Notes: generated from the letters alone by a model not told the origin. Positions 1-8,654 are shown, counted from the stretch's first letter. The stretch is 64,000 bases of DNA from Roseovarius litorisediminis (GCF_900172295.1 NZ_FWFL01000006.1:223552-287551), one strand, 5' to 3'. Translations and numbers: made by a program.

Positions 1-231
1 GCCGTGGAACGGCACGTCGCTCAGGTCGCTGACCTGATGGCATGCAACGCAATTGCCCAGTTTCTTGCTGCCGACAATTTCGCGACCGCTTTCGCGATCA
101 CCCGGAACGCCTGTCAGCGATTCCGCAACAGTCCCGTCGCTGAAACTGACTTCGGTCGGCGCGATCTCGCCCGCCGAAACGGCAAATGCCGTCGAGGCCA
201 GAGCAATGGCGGTGATGATGGATCTTTTCAT
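1..231 (-). CDS. soxX: SoxX, c-type cytochrome of the Sox complex (C-terminus outside window)
   Basis: The first 77 residues are visible; the rest lies beyond base 1. There is an N-terminal signal peptide (about residues 1-20, cut after AVSA) and a heme c-binding motif CVACH at residues 61-65, as expected for the small cytochrome of the periplasmic SoxXA pair. In this family SoxXA oxidatively couples thiosulfate to the SoxYZ carrier. The start is the ATG at 231, with a purine-rich stretch upstream. It follows soxW and soxV on the same strand, the known order of the sox operon. I assign the name from the heme motif plus this neighbourhood; SoxA and SoxYZ cannot be seen. Confidence 0.85.
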   Translation of the reverse strand, partial: MKRSIITAIALASTAFAVSAGEIAPTEVSFSDGTVAESLTGVPGDRESGREIVGSKKLGNCVACHQVSDLSDVPFHG

Positions 232-338
232 GCGTCCTCCCATAACACATTCAAAATTTCGTATATCATAGTACACAGAATCGTGAACCGGCAAGGATAA
301 ATTCTGTTTTTGGAATTCATCGCTCGCCAGCATGCGGC

Positions 339-917
339 TCAATCGCCCAGATCGACCGTTCGTTCCCGTATCATACGAGCATGATAGCGCTGGAAATCCT
401 CTTCTGATTCAAGCGCATAGCGTTTTTCATTCACCCAGGTCAGCAGGTCAAGCGTGGTACCTGCTTCAAATGCTCCCGGCATAACGGCAACGGCGGCCTG
501 CGCGGCGGTCTGGCCCTCTTCCACCTCTTCTGGCATGAAAAGAATCGATGGCGTGAACATCATTCCCCATTTGCGGGCGGCGTCCCTCTGCGAAAGTACC
601 TGACCGTCGAAATCAGTAAGTTCAGATGCCCCATACAGATCAATCTGAACCACAAAGAAATTCTCACGGATGTAGCTGTCTATCACAGGCAACGGAAAGA
701 CATCACGGTGCATTCGTTCGCAGTAGATGCAACCGCGCTGCTCGATCAGGATCATCAGGCGTTTGCCCTCAGAATTGGCCTCGGCCAGATCTTCACGCAG
801 ATCCTTGAACGTGTCTCGCAGCCAATCAGGTTTGTGCAGCCCGTCATCGCCCAGTTCAACCGCCCAAACAGGCAAGGCCATCAGCACAGCTGCCAACAGA
901 ATCAGAACACGTTTCAT
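339..917 (-). CDS. soxW: SoxW, periplasmic thioredoxin-like protein
   Basis: 192 residues with a signal peptide (about 1-19, ending VWA) and a thioredoxin active site CIYC at residues 63-66 inside the sequence EQRGCIYCERMH. The cis-proline context (MMFTPSILF) is present at about residues 118-126. SoxW is a periplasmic disulfide reductase that receives electrons through SoxV. The gene lies 16 bp downstream of soxV and 107 bp upstream of soxX on the same strand, consistent with one transcript. Assignment rests on fold motifs and position; generic thioredoxin-like naming would be the fallback. Confidence 0.85.
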   Translation of the reverse strand: MKRVLILLAAVLMALPVWAVELGDDGLHKPDWLRDTFKDLREDLAEANSEGKRLMILIEQRGCIYCERMHRDVFPLPVIDSYIRENFFVVQIDLYGASELTDFDGQVLSQRDAARKWGMMFTPSILFMPEEVEEGQTAAQAAVAVMPGAFEAGTTLDLLTWVNEKRYALESEEDFQRYHARMIRERTVDLGD

Positions 918-933
918 GGCATCTCCTCCTTCG

Positions 934-1671
934 TCAGATGTTGCGGAATACCGGAAACGTCTCCAGCATCCATTGCGCGATGTAATTCACACTATCGGTG
1001 GCAATCAGCACCGCAAAGACGATCAAAAGTATGCCCATCGCCTTTTCTACCTTGGGCAGATGGCGCCTGAATTTGGCAGCAAACTTTAGGAACGGCCCGA
1101 TGAACAGCGATGCCACCATAAAGGGTGTGGTCATCGCCAGCCCGAATACCAGCAATAGCATCAGCCCCTGCATCGCGGTCGATTCGGTGCTGGCTGTGAA
1201 CACCACCGCGGTCAGCACACCACCGACACAGGGGGTCCAGCCTGCGGCGAAGGCAAAGCCCACTACATACGCGCCCATCACCGACATGTTCTTTGTCTTA
1301 CCGGCATCCATCTGGAATACACGATTCAGAAACCCGATACGCAGCAAGCCTAGGAAATGTAGTCCAAGTATCAGCACCACCAACGCCGCAAGCAGCCGGA
1401 ATTCGGTCTGAAATCCACGAAATGCCTGGCTTAGCCCAAAGGCCGCCGCCCCCAGCAGGACAAAGACCGTGATGATCCCAGCCGAAAACATGACCGAGGC
1501 CAGAAAGGCCCGTCGCCGCACGCCCGGCGCCAACTCACCTTCGGCGCTGATCTCCTGCATGGACGCGCCTGCCATATAGCTCAGGTAAAATGGCACAATC
1601 GGAAGCACGCAGGGGGAAAAGAAAACGATCAAACCACCCAGAAATGCGCTCAGGATCGACACGTCAAACAT
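934..1671 (-). CDS. soxV: SoxV, CcdA-type membrane thiol-disulfide transporter
   Basis: 245 residues, a CcdA/DsbD-beta type membrane protein with about six hydrophobic segments. The two conserved cysteines sit in FFSPCVLP (C21) and GWTPCVGG (C148), the pair that relays reducing power from cytoplasmic thioredoxin across the membrane. I chose the ATG at 1671 because AGAAGGGA lies about 6 bp upstream; an in-frame ATG at 1698 would add nine residues (MIKLSEGTP) and lacks a clear ribosome site. SoxV then reduces SoxW or SoxS in the periplasm. It is divergent from soxS/soxR, separated by 79 bp that must hold both promoters. Confidence 0.9.
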   Translation of the reverse strand: MFDVSILSAFLGGLIVFFSPCVLPIVPFYLSYMAGASMQEISAEGELAPGVRRRAFLASVMFSAGIITVFVLLGAAAFGLSQAFRGFQTEFRLLAALVVLILGLHFLGLLRIGFLNRVFQMDAGKTKNMSVMGAYVVGFAFAAGWTPCVGGVLTAVVFTASTESTAMQGLMLLLVFGLAMTTPFMVASLFIGPFLKFAAKFRRHLPKVEKAMGILLIVFAVLIATDSVNYIAQWMLETFPVFRNI

Positions 1672-1703
1672 CGGGGTCCCTTCTGACAGCTTGATCACAA
1701 CTC

Positions 1704-1725
1704 ACATTCAAACTATTATATGTTT
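1704..1725. promoter_or_regulatory. Candidate SoxR operator in the soxV-soxS divergent gap
   Basis: The 79-bp gap between soxV and soxS is AT-rich and contains an inverted repeat AAAC-N8-GTTT at 1710-1725, with ACAT/ATGT flanking. ArsR-family repressors such as SoxR bind short AT-rich inverted repeats in this gap in other sox loci. The exact boundaries are my inference. Confidence 0.35.
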
Positions 1726-1750
1726 TACCAAACCGTCAATCGGAACAATC

Positions 1751-2122
1751 ATGCGTCTGCTGTTTGCAATCCTGGCCACGTTATTGCTGGTGTACACCTT
1801 TTACAGCCCTGCGCGCGCAGGTGAGCTGGTAATGATCGAGCGTGACGGCTGCCACTGGTGTGAACGCTGGAATACCGAGATCGCGCATATCTACCCCAAG
1901 ACGGACGAAGGCAAACGCGCGCCCTTGCGCAGGGTGAATATCAGTAACCTGCCTGATAACATAATATTTGCGTCTCGTCCGATCTTCACTCCGACCTTCA
2001 TACTGGTTGAGAATGGACAGGAACTGGGCCGGGTCGAAGGCTACGCCGGGCCTGATTTCTTCTGGCACCTTCTGGGGCAGTTGCTGAACGCCCATCCCGG
2101 CGCCACGGGTCTGGCAGGATAG
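1751..2122 (+). CDS. soxS: SoxS, periplasmic thioredoxin-like protein
   Basis: 123 residues with a signal peptide or signal anchor (about 1-23, PARA) and a CxxC active site CHWC at residues 34-37; TPTFILV carries the expected cis-proline. SoxS-type thioredoxins are exported and keep Sox components, notably SoxY, in the reduced active state. I chose the ATG at 1751 because the signal peptide begins there; a longer frame reading back to 1691 runs through the regulatory gap. It stops 1 bp before soxR, so the two are translationally coupled, matching the soxRS pair of other Rhodobacterales. Confidence 0.82.
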   Translation: MRLLFAILATLLLVYTFYSPARAGELVMIERDGCHWCERWNTEIAHIYPKTDEGKRAPLRRVNISNLPDNIIFASRPIFTPTFILVENGQELGRVEGYAGPDFFWHLLGQLLNAHPGATGLAG

Positions 2123-2123
2123 C

Positions 2124-2477
2124 ATGGCGCCCCGCCCCGATACCTCGTTGCCCGTGTTCATTCCGAACATGCCCAGAGAAGAGATAGATCTGTTGGCCAC
2201 CAGCGCCTGCCACGCCGCCGCGTTTCTCAAAGCCATCAGTCACGAAGGCCGTTTGATGATCCTGTGCCATCTGGCCACGGGCGAAAAAACCGTGACCGAG
2301 CTGGAAGAATTGTTGTCCGCCCGGCAAGCCGCTGTTTCACAACAACTGGCACGGTTGCGATCCGAGGGGCTGGTCAGCCCCCGCCGCGAGGGCAAGGCGA
2401 TCTTTTACCGTTTGACAGATCAACGCGCCATCCGAATACTTGATGTGGTTTACGATCTGTTCTGCAAAGACAGCTGA
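2124..2477 (+). CDS. soxR: SoxR, ArsR-family sulfur-responsive repressor
   Basis: 117 residues with a winged-helix ArsR fold (helix-turn-helix about residues 55-80, SARQAAVSQQLARLRSEGLV). Cys48 (in MILCHL) and Cys114 (in DLFCKD) are 66 residues apart, the same spacing as the dithiol pair of the persulfide sensors SqrR and BigR; a third cysteine is at 29. In those proteins reactive sulfur links the two cysteines and releases DNA. By family and position it should repress the sox promoters in the 1672-1750 gap. Residues and spacing are seen directly; the effector is inferred. Confidence 0.9.
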   Translation: MAPRPDTSLPVFIPNMPREEIDLLATSACHAAAFLKAISHEGRLMILCHLATGEKTVTELEELLSARQAAVSQQLARLRSEGLVSPRREGKAIFYRLTDQRAIRILDVVYDLFCKDS

Positions 2478-2519
2478 GTCCAAACACCTAACCCGCCTTG
2501 ATGCATCCGGAGAACAGCC

Positions 2520-3575
2520 ATGTTCGACACCATTACCGAAGACGCGGCCCTGGTTGCCATGATCGGGTTTGCGGGTGGCGTGCTGCTGGGGCTTGCAGCA
2601 CGGCTGGGGCGTTTCTGCACCCTGGGCGCGATCGAGGACTTTCTCTATCAGGGCAGCGATATTCGGCTTCGCATGTGGATACTCGCAATTGGCATCGCGG
2701 GTCTTGCCTCGTTTGGCTTGGTCAGCGCCGGAGCATTGGATCTGACGCAAACGGTTTACTACCTCACCCCGTGGTCGCCTTTGGCCAGTATCATTGGCGG
2801 GCTGCTTTTTGGCTATGGCATGTCGCTGTCCGGCAATTGCGGGTTTGGCGCTTTGGCCCGGTTCGGCGGGGGTGATCTGCGATCGTTCGTTATTGTCATC
2901 GTCATGGGCATCGCTGCTTACGTGATGCTGTCCGGCCCCCTTGCCGCCCTGCGCGTGCGCTTTACCGACATGACGACTTTTGACACCATCACACAAGGCT
3001 ATGCAGGGCTGCTGTCTTCAACAACAGGCCTGCCCCTTGCCCCCAGCGGTCTTTTGATAAGCCTGTTGATCGCTGTCGCCGCCCTTTTTTCAAAAACGTT
3101 TTTGAACAACCGAAAAGCAGTCCTTTGGTCAGTGATCGTCGGCTTGGCGATTGCCAGCGGTTGGGCAGGCACCAATTGGGTTTCCTATCACGGGTTCGGA
3201 TCGGTACCAGTGGTCTCGCATACCTTCTCGGCTCCCTTGGGTGAGACCATGATCTTTGTCATGACGTCCAGCGGTGGCGGAATCAGCTTTGGTGTTGGCT
3301 CGGTCTTTGGTGTGCTGACCGGCGCGTTTATCGGCAGCCTGATCAAGGGCCATTTCCGGTGGGAAGCCTGCGAAGACCCGCGCGAACTCAAGCGTCAGAT
3401 TCTTGGTGCCGTCTGCATGGGCTTCGGCGCGGTCATCGCGGTCGGCTGCACCATTGGTCAGGGCATTTCAGCCTTTTCCCTTTTAGCATTCAGCGCGCCC
3501 ATCACGTTTGCCGCAATCTTTGCCGGGGCGGCCATCGGCCTGCGTCAGTTGATCACCGGCTTTGCCTCTGCCTGA
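2520..3575 (+). CDS. soxT: YeeE/YedE-family sulfur-compound permease (SoxT type)
   Basis: 351 residues, strongly hydrophobic with about nine or ten membrane segments. It carries the three cysteine motifs of the YeeE/YedE (TsuA) family: GRFCTLGA (C33), SGNCGFGALAR (C107) and AVGCTIGQG (C310), which in the structurally known thiosulfate transporter pass thiosulfate through the membrane. It follows soxR by 42 bp on the same strand, the position of soxT permeases linked to soxRS elsewhere. It may import thiosulfate or sulfane sulfur, possibly to let SoxR sense it. Its end overlaps the convergent gene by 23 bp. Confidence 0.8.
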   Translation: MFDTITEDAALVAMIGFAGGVLLGLAARLGRFCTLGAIEDFLYQGSDIRLRMWILAIGIAGLASFGLVSAGALDLTQTVYYLTPWSPLASIIGGLLFGYGMSLSGNCGFGALARFGGGDLRSFVIVIVMGIAAYVMLSGPLAALRVRFTDMTTFDTITQGYAGLLSSTTGLPLAPSGLLISLLIAVAALFSKTFLNNRKAVLWSVIVGLAIASGWAGTNWVSYHGFGSVPVVSHTFSAPLGETMIFVMTSSGGGISFGVGSVFGVLTGAFIGSLIKGHFRWEACEDPRELKRQILGAVCMGFGAVIAVGCTIGQGISAFSLLAFSAPITFAAIFAGAAIGLRQLITGFASA

Positions 3576-4737
3576 AGCCTGCGCCGACCGCATGTACCAG
3601 CAATCTTGGCACCCGCAAAGCCAACGCCTTCAGGATATGCTCGTACTCGATCTCACCTGCCATCAGCCGCAAGTAATCTTGCCGAAGGGTTGAAGACCTT
3701 CGAAATGTTGTCTCAAACGCGCCTTCAAGGGCAGGCAAAAACACCACCGGCCTGATCCATCGTGCCATCCGCAGTGCGCGATGAATCCCAACCAGACGCC
3801 GCCTGTAGCCCTCCAGCGCCGTTGCTGGGGCATTATTGCTTAGACTGTCTACCGCAGACAAAGCCGCCAGTTTCCCGCTTTTCAGTGCATAGGCGATCCC
3901 CTCGCCTGTAATAGGGTCCACCAGCCCTGCCGCATCACCACACAACAGCATAGCGTCACGCCCCGGCACTTTCCTGAAATCCCCAAACGGCAGAAACTGG
4001 CCTTTGAACGCTTTCGGCGCGCAATCTATTCCCAGTTCCGTCAGATATTCTGCCATTGCCGTCTTCATGTCGGGGTTCCGCGCCATCAGCCCCCCCACGC
4101 CAACAGTCGTGCTGCAACGCTTGGGGAAGGCCCAGCCATAGCCCCAGCGGGCAGCGGCAAAGTCAATCCGGAGCGGCGCCTCGGGGTTGATGTGATCACC
4201 CGTCGCCTCGATCTCCAGACCGAAACCAATCCTGGTGCGATCAAACGACTGCCCAAACAAGGCCTTGGCGACACTGCTGTTGGCGCCGTCCGCACCGATT
4301 AACACCCCATAGCGGATCGTCCGCCCATCCTTCAGTCCCAGAAATTTGGCGTTCAAATTGATCTCGCTGATCTGGCACCCGGTAAAATCCCGGGTGCCTG
4401 CCGCTATTGCCTTGGCACAGATCAGATGGTCCATGTCCCATCGCATCGCCATACACAGTGCAGGAGCGTCATTGATCAGCCCTACAGAGCGTCCGCGAAA
4501 CCGGAAATCCACCACCGTTTTACGGTCCTGAGGTTCAAACGGCATTTCTTCGCCAAATATCTCGTGGTAATAACGCCTGGCCCGTCCGGTGATCAGCCCA
4601 CCACACAGCTTGTTCCGCGGAAAGGTTTTCCTGTCGATCAGCGCGACCTGAAGCCCGGCCCGTGCGGCCGTAAAGGCAGCCGCACCGCCTGCCGGCCCGG
4701 CCCCCACAACCACAACATCAAAAACCTGATCCGTCAT
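3553..4737 (-). CDS. FAD-dependent geranylgeranyl-reductase-family oxidoreductase
   Basis: 394 residues. The N-terminus has the dinucleotide-binding motif VVVGAGPAGGAAA (about residues 7-19), followed by LIDRKTFPRNKLCGG, the substrate-side motif shared by geranylgeranyl reductases and ChlP-like enzymes, and GDAAGLVDPITGEGI, the second FAD motif. I prefer the ATG at 4737 because the FAD fold starts close to it; an ATG at 4776 would add 13 residues. Substrate is unknown: no photosynthesis or isoprenoid genes are nearby. It lies 48 bp downstream of the Lrp-type gene on the same strand and may share its transcript. Confidence 0.78.
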   Translation of the reverse strand: MTDQVFDVVVVGAGPAGGAAAFTAARAGLQVALIDRKTFPRNKLCGGLITGRARRYYHEIFGEEMPFEPQDRKTVVDFRFRGRSVGLINDAPALCMAMRWDMDHLICAKAIAAGTRDFTGCQISEINLNAKFLGLKDGRTIRYGVLIGADGANSSVAKALFGQSFDRTRIGFGLEIEATGDHINPEAPLRIDFAAARWGYGWAFPKRCSTTVGVGGLMARNPDMKTAMAEYLTELGIDCAPKAFKGQFLPFGDFRKVPGRDAMLLCGDAAGLVDPITGEGIAYALKSGKLAALSAVDSLSNNAPATALEGYRRRLVGIHRALRMARWIRPVVFLPALEGAFETTFRRSSTLRQDYLRLMAGEIEYEHILKALALRVPRLLVHAVGAGFRQRQSR

Positions 4738-4785
4738 GTCCAATCCCGCAGGCCCCAGCCAGCATGGATCAGGCATAGCGCTGCC

Positions 4786-5241
4786 TCAGCTTGCGGGCAA
4801 GGCATCTCGCCGGATCATCGTGCGCAGGGCAAAACTTGACCGCATCGACCGGATACCGGGGATTTGCATCAACCCGTCCTCCAGAAACCGGTCAAACCCT
4901 GACAGGTCGGCAGCCACCACTCGAATCATTACATCCCGCGTGCCGGTCATGAGATAGCATTCCATCACCTCATCAAACCGCTTAAGTGCCTTTTCAAATG
5001 CCGCAACCGCGTCCCGCGATTGCTTTTCCAGTTCCAGGAAAATGAAAACATTCAGCGGGAGACCCAGTTTTTCCTGATCCACCCGGGCGGAATACCCGGT
5101 GATCACACCCTCCGCTTCCAGCCGCGCGATTCGTCGTGCACAGGGGGTGGGTGACAGACCCACGGCTTCGGATAAATCCCCAAGCCGCTGACGCCCGTCG
5201 CGTTGCAACGCCACAATGATCTGCCGGTCAATCTTGTCCAT
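4786..5241 (-). CDS. Lrp/AsnC-family transcriptional regulator
   Basis: 151 residues: helix-turn-helix at about residues 20-45 (DLSEAVGLSPTPCARRIARL) followed by the RAM ligand-binding domain. It is divergent from the amino-acid dehydrogenase at 5360, and the 118-bp gap contains three regularly spaced copies of CTAATTT/AAATTAG, one overlapping its own leader. The pairing strongly suggests that it senses a branched-chain or aromatic amino acid and controls the dehydrogenase and itself. The ATG at 5241 has a GGAGG about 14 bp upstream, rather far. Confidence 0.88.
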   Translation of the reverse strand: MDKIDRQIIVALQRDGRQRLGDLSEAVGLSPTPCARRIARLEAEGVITGYSARVDQEKLGLPLNVFIFLELEKQSRDAVAAFEKALKRFDEVMECYLMTGTRDVMIRVVAADLSGFDRFLEDGLMQIPGIRSMRSSFALRTMIRRDALPAS

Positions 5242-5246
5242 AACCT

Positions 5247-5284
5247 CTAATTTTCCTCCATAAATTAGGTATTATCCCTAATTT
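5247..5284. promoter_or_regulatory. Triple half-site operator for the Lrp-type regulator
   Basis: CTAATTT at 5247-5253, AAATTAG at 5262-5268 and CTAATTT at 5278-5284 alternate in orientation with steps of 15 and 16 bp. The last two form an 8-bp inverted repeat (AAATTAGG, CCTAATTT) with a 7-bp spacer. Lrp-family octamers bind arrays of such sites on DNA wrapped around the protein. The array overlaps the leader of the regulator gene and lies about 80-110 bp upstream of the dehydrogenase start. Confidence 0.6.
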
Positions 5285-5359
5285 TTTCCACTTCCTTACA
5301 TGTATTCGCTGTTTTTTCGCGCAAGGCCAGATCTATCTTGCGCATAGGGAGGACCAGCC

Positions 5360-6406
5360 ATGCTGACACGACTTTCATCCACCACCCACGAAGGGTTGTA
5401 CCGCGTCGACGACGCAGCCAGTGGATTGCGCGGCTTTATCGCGCTCCATTCAACCCGGCTGGGCCCGGCAGCGGGTGGCCTCAGGATGCGAGTCTACGAC
5501 AATGATCAGGCGGCAATTGACGACGTGCTGAACCTGTCGCGCGGCATGAGCTACAAAAACGCCGCTGCCGGCCTGCCGCTTGGCGGCGGCAAGGCCGTGA
5601 TCCTTGGCGATCCGCGCACCGAAAAGACGCCCGAAAAACTGCGTGCCTTTGGCCGGGCGATTGACGCCTTGCAAGGCCAATACTGGACCGCCGAGGATAT
5701 GGGCATGGCCCCTTCGGACATGGCGGAACTGGCAAAGGAAACCCGCTTTGTCGCCGGGCTTGATAGCGGCAATCACGCCAGTGGTGATCCGTCACCAGTG
5801 ACGGCGCAGGGCGTTTTCAACGCCATGCTGATCGGTTCGGAAAAGCAGTTCGGCAACAAGGATCTGACGTCCCGCCGCGTGGCCGTGCAGGGGCTGGGCC
5901 ATGTCGGCTGGCATCTCTGTCGTCTGCTGCAAGCAGCGGGTGCCCATCTGATCGTCGCGGACATGGACCCTGTTGTCGTGGCTGATGCCGTGCAGACCTT
6001 TGGCGCCGACGTTGCCGCGCCGTCAGACATCCACCAGACCCAGGTCGACATTTTTGCCCCCTGCGCCATCGGCGGCATCCTCAACAACCATACAATTCCG
6101 CAAATCAACGCCCGACTGATCGCAGGAGCAGCCAACAATCAACTGGCCAGCCCGGCCGACGCAGACGCGCTGCAGGATCGCGGCATCCTTTATCTGCCAG
6201 ACTATGTGGCCAATGCTGGCGGGATCATCAACGTCGCAGCCGAAATCCTGCAAATCGAAAATCGCCAGAAATGGGTCGACGAAAAACTGACGGCCCTCAA
6301 TGCAACAATGGCCCGTATCGTGATCCGCGCCGCGGCCGAAGGCATCAGCCCGGCACATATGGCGGACCGCACGGTTGACGACATGTTGCTGAAGGTCGCC
6401 ATCTGA
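5360..6406 (+). CDS. Glu/Leu/Phe/Val dehydrogenase family amino-acid dehydrogenase
   Basis: 348 residues, the length of leucine/valine/phenylalanine dehydrogenases. The catalytic region SYKNAAAGLPLGGGKAVI holds the two lysines (K66, K78) that bind substrate carboxylate and activate water, and GLGHVGWHL (about residues 178-186) is the NAD-binding turn. It oxidatively deaminates an L-amino acid to the 2-oxo acid with NAD+, cytoplasmic. Which amino acid is preferred cannot be read from the sequence with confidence. The start ATG at 5360 has AGGGAGG 9 bp upstream. Divergent from an Lrp-type regulator with clear operator repeats. Confidence 0.88.
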   Translation: MLTRLSSTTHEGLYRVDDAASGLRGFIALHSTRLGPAAGGLRMRVYDNDQAAIDDVLNLSRGMSYKNAAAGLPLGGGKAVILGDPRTEKTPEKLRAFGRAIDALQGQYWTAEDMGMAPSDMAELAKETRFVAGLDSGNHASGDPSPVTAQGVFNAMLIGSEKQFGNKDLTSRRVAVQGLGHVGWHLCRLLQAAGAHLIVADMDPVVVADAVQTFGADVAAPSDIHQTQVDIFAPCAIGGILNNHTIPQINARLIAGAANNQLASPADADALQDRGILYLPDYVANAGGIINVAAEILQIENRQKWVDEKLTALNATMARIVIRAAAEGISPAHMADRTVDDMLLKVAI

Positions 6407-6426
6407 CGGGATTTATACCATCACTG

Positions 6427-7254
6427 TCATCTCATCTTTTTACCGGGCGGATCAAACGGTAGAAACTCGACCACGCTTTGCTTGACCGGAGACGGGTAAA
6501 GTTTCATCAGCGACAGAATCTCGGGGGGCATATCGACAGTGATCGGCAATCCCAGTTCCGTCGCCTCATGAGGCGTCAGGGCATAGTCGTGGGTCCACTT
6601 GCCACAAGTCAGCGTCGCGGCCAGTTCTTCGGCTCTGTCCTGCGCCATGCGCGGCGTCATGATCTCGATCGCGCCACGCCTGACCTGCGCTATCGCCTTG
6701 TCACTGACATCTGCCAGCACCAGAGCGATATCCGACACATGCTCGATCGGCTTTGCATCGCGCGCCGCCACCACCGACGCGGCTGAGATCCCCATGATCT
6801 GCGGATCAATCGGACCCAGCATTGAAAACTCCCCCATCACGATCTCATCCGCCGCCATCGCAATCAATGTGCCACCGGACATTGCATAGATCGGCACAAA
6901 AACCGTTACCTTGGCGGGATGGGCCTCGACCGCGCGGGCAATCTGCATCGCAGCAATCACCAGCCCGCCCGGCGTGTGCATCACCAGATCAATCGGCATG
7001 TTATCCGGCGTGGCCTTGATTGCTGATATAATGCTTTGGGCATCTTCCAGATCGATATGGTTCGACATGTTAAAGCCAAACAAGCTGCGTTTTTCCTGTC
7101 TGTGGATCATGGTGATCACCCGGCTGCCACGCAACCGCTCAATCACCCGGATCGCCTGCACCCGACGCAACGCGAAAACGCGCCCCATCAGAATGGGCTG
7201 CAACATCATCACGATGAAAAAGATGAAAAAAAGGTTTGGAAGGCTGAACTCCAT
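6427..7254 (-). CDS. SDH-family Clp-fold membrane serine protease
   Basis: 275 residues from the ATG at 7254. An N-terminal hydrophobic anchor (about 4-24) precedes a Clp/crotonase-like domain: HTPGGLVIAAMQIARAV and then AMSGGT with the likely nucleophile Ser126. This matches the serine dehydrogenase proteinase (SDH_sah) family, membrane-anchored relatives of ClpP and SppA. The frame is open 129 bp further upstream but that part lacks hydrophobic signal and covers the promoter region. Convergent with the amino-acid dehydrogenase; divergent from a lipoprotein gene. Substrate is unknown. Confidence 0.75.
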   Translation of the reverse strand: MEFSLPNLFFIFFIVMMLQPILMGRVFALRRVQAIRVIERLRGSRVITMIHRQEKRSLFGFNMSNHIDLEDAQSIISAIKATPDNMPIDLVMHTPGGLVIAAMQIARAVEAHPAKVTVFVPIYAMSGGTLIAMAADEIVMGEFSMLGPIDPQIMGISAASVVAARDAKPIEHVSDIALVLADVSDKAIAQVRRGAIEIMTPRMAQDRAEELAATLTCGKWTHDYALTPHEATELGLPITVDMPPEILSLMKLYPSPVKQSVVEFLPFDPPGKKMR

Positions 7255-7442
7255 GGTGTGCTCTACTCGAATCTGGGGCACCACCAAACTTGGGCGATGT
7301 GACCCAAGTGTTGCAGCTATGGGTGATCTTGTGAATTGAAAACTCTGGCCAGATGCGGCATTGATCCCAAAAGGCAACGGCAAGCGCGGTCGACAAGAGG
7401 GTCACATCCCCGGAGACCGCCAGGGCAAACGAGGCAAGAGCA

Positions 7443-7811
7443 ATGAAACAGGTCGTTATCCTGGGGTTGGTCCTTCTGCTGGCGGGCTGCGGCGGATCAA
7501 ACAGATTCAAAAGTCCAGGCAACAGCAGAACCACCCCCGCAACCGTGTCCAGACTGGCCCCGGTTTCCTATGGCCCGATCAGCAAGGCGTGTCAGGCCTC
7601 GGACCGCAAGGCGCGTTCGCGCCAGCTGTGCGGATGCATTCAGGCCGCCGCCGACCAGACCCTCAACAGCGCCCAGCAAAACCGCGCCGTTGCATTCTAC
7701 AACAATCCGCACCTGGCACAGGAAATCCGGCAGTCCGACCGGTCATCAGATGAACGGTTCTGGAAAGCGTATTCCAACTACGCCGATCACGCCAAGGCGC
7801 TTTGCAGCTGA
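7443..7811 (+). CDS. Small Cys-containing lipoprotein of unknown function
   Basis: 122 residues. The signal peptide ends in the lipobox LAGC, with Cys16 as the expected lipidated residue. The mature part has four further cysteines (KACQ, LCGC, ALCS) that could form disulfides in the periplasm, and the stretch around CGCIQAAADQTLNSAQQ is helical. I recognise no named family. It is divergent from the membrane protease and convergent, with 6 bp between stops, with an ABC-2 permease. Confidence 0.65.
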   Translation: MKQVVILGLVLLLAGCGGSNRFKSPGNSRTTPATVSRLAPVSYGPISKACQASDRKARSRQLCGCIQAAADQTLNSAQQNRAVAFYNNPHLAQEIRQSDRSSDERFWKAYSNYADHAKALCS

Positions 7812-7817
7812 AACGCT

Positions 7818-8621
7818 TCAAGCCTTCAGCCGGTAACCCCGCGCCAACATCAGCCAGGCGATAAGACAGACCACCAGGGTTGATCCCACACCAACCCCCA
7901 GGCTTAGCAAGGGGTTACTGTCGGACACCCCGATAACCCCATAGCGCGCGCCGTCAATCAGATAGAAGATCGGGTTGAAATGGGTGATCGCCCCCAGTAC
8001 CGGCGGCAACGCATCCACGGAATAGAACGTGCCCGATAAAAATGCCAGGGGCGTAACGATGAAATTGGTGATCGCCGCCATCTGATCAAACTTGTTGGCG
8101 TAGATGCCCGCCAGAATGCCCAAGCCACCCAGAAACGCCGAGCCAAGGATGACGAAAGACAGCGCCCAGACCGGATGCTGGATGCCGATCCCCAGAAAAA
8201 CCAGCAGGCCCAGCCCGATGGCCATCGCCACCAGCAGCCCGCGCCCGACCCCGCCCGCCAGATAGCCCAGCACCAGTTCTCCGGCGCTCAAGGGCGGCAT
8301 CAGCGTATCCACAATATTGCCCTGAACCTTTGAGATCACGATCGAAGACGAGGTGTTGGCAAAAGCATTCTGAATAACCGCCATCATCAAAATACCGGGT
8401 GCTAAAAACGTGGTGAAACTCACCCCCATCACATCACCGCGGCGCGGGCCGATGGCGATGGTGAAGATCAGCAGAAACAATCCCGCCGTTACCAGCGGCG
8501 CCAGTAATGTCTGCGTCCAGACCGCCATGAAACGACGCACCTCGCGTGAGGCCAGAGTGCCAAGGCCCAGCCAATTGACCCGCCCAAAGCGCCGCGCACC
8601 CATTTTGACGCCGTCTGCCAT
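7818..8621 (-). CDS. ABC-2 type transporter permease
   Basis: 267 residues with six predicted membrane segments and the typical ABC-2 loop (SSSIVISKVQGNIVDTLMPP at about residues 100-119, then SAGELVLGY). These permeases export polysaccharides, lipids or drugs with a separate ATPase. No ATPase gene adjoins it in this window, so its partner is encoded elsewhere or shared. The closest described relatives by eye are YadH/NodJ-like exporters. Its promoter must lie in the 131-bp gap shared with gcrA. Confidence 0.8.
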   Translation of the reverse strand: MADGVKMGARRFGRVNWLGLGTLASREVRRFMAVWTQTLLAPLVTAGLFLLIFTIAIGPRRGDVMGVSFTTFLAPGILMMAVIQNAFANTSSSIVISKVQGNIVDTLMPPLSAGELVLGYLAGGVGRGLLVAMAIGLGLLVFLGIGIQHPVWALSFVILGSAFLGGLGILAGIYANKFDQMAAITNFIVTPLAFLSGTFYSVDALPPVLGAITHFNPIFYLIDGARYGVIGVSDSNPLLSLGVGVGSTLVVCLIAWLMLARGYRLKA

Positions 8622-8654
8622 ACTTTACCCTTCGCTGAAACGTGATTCGATGCC

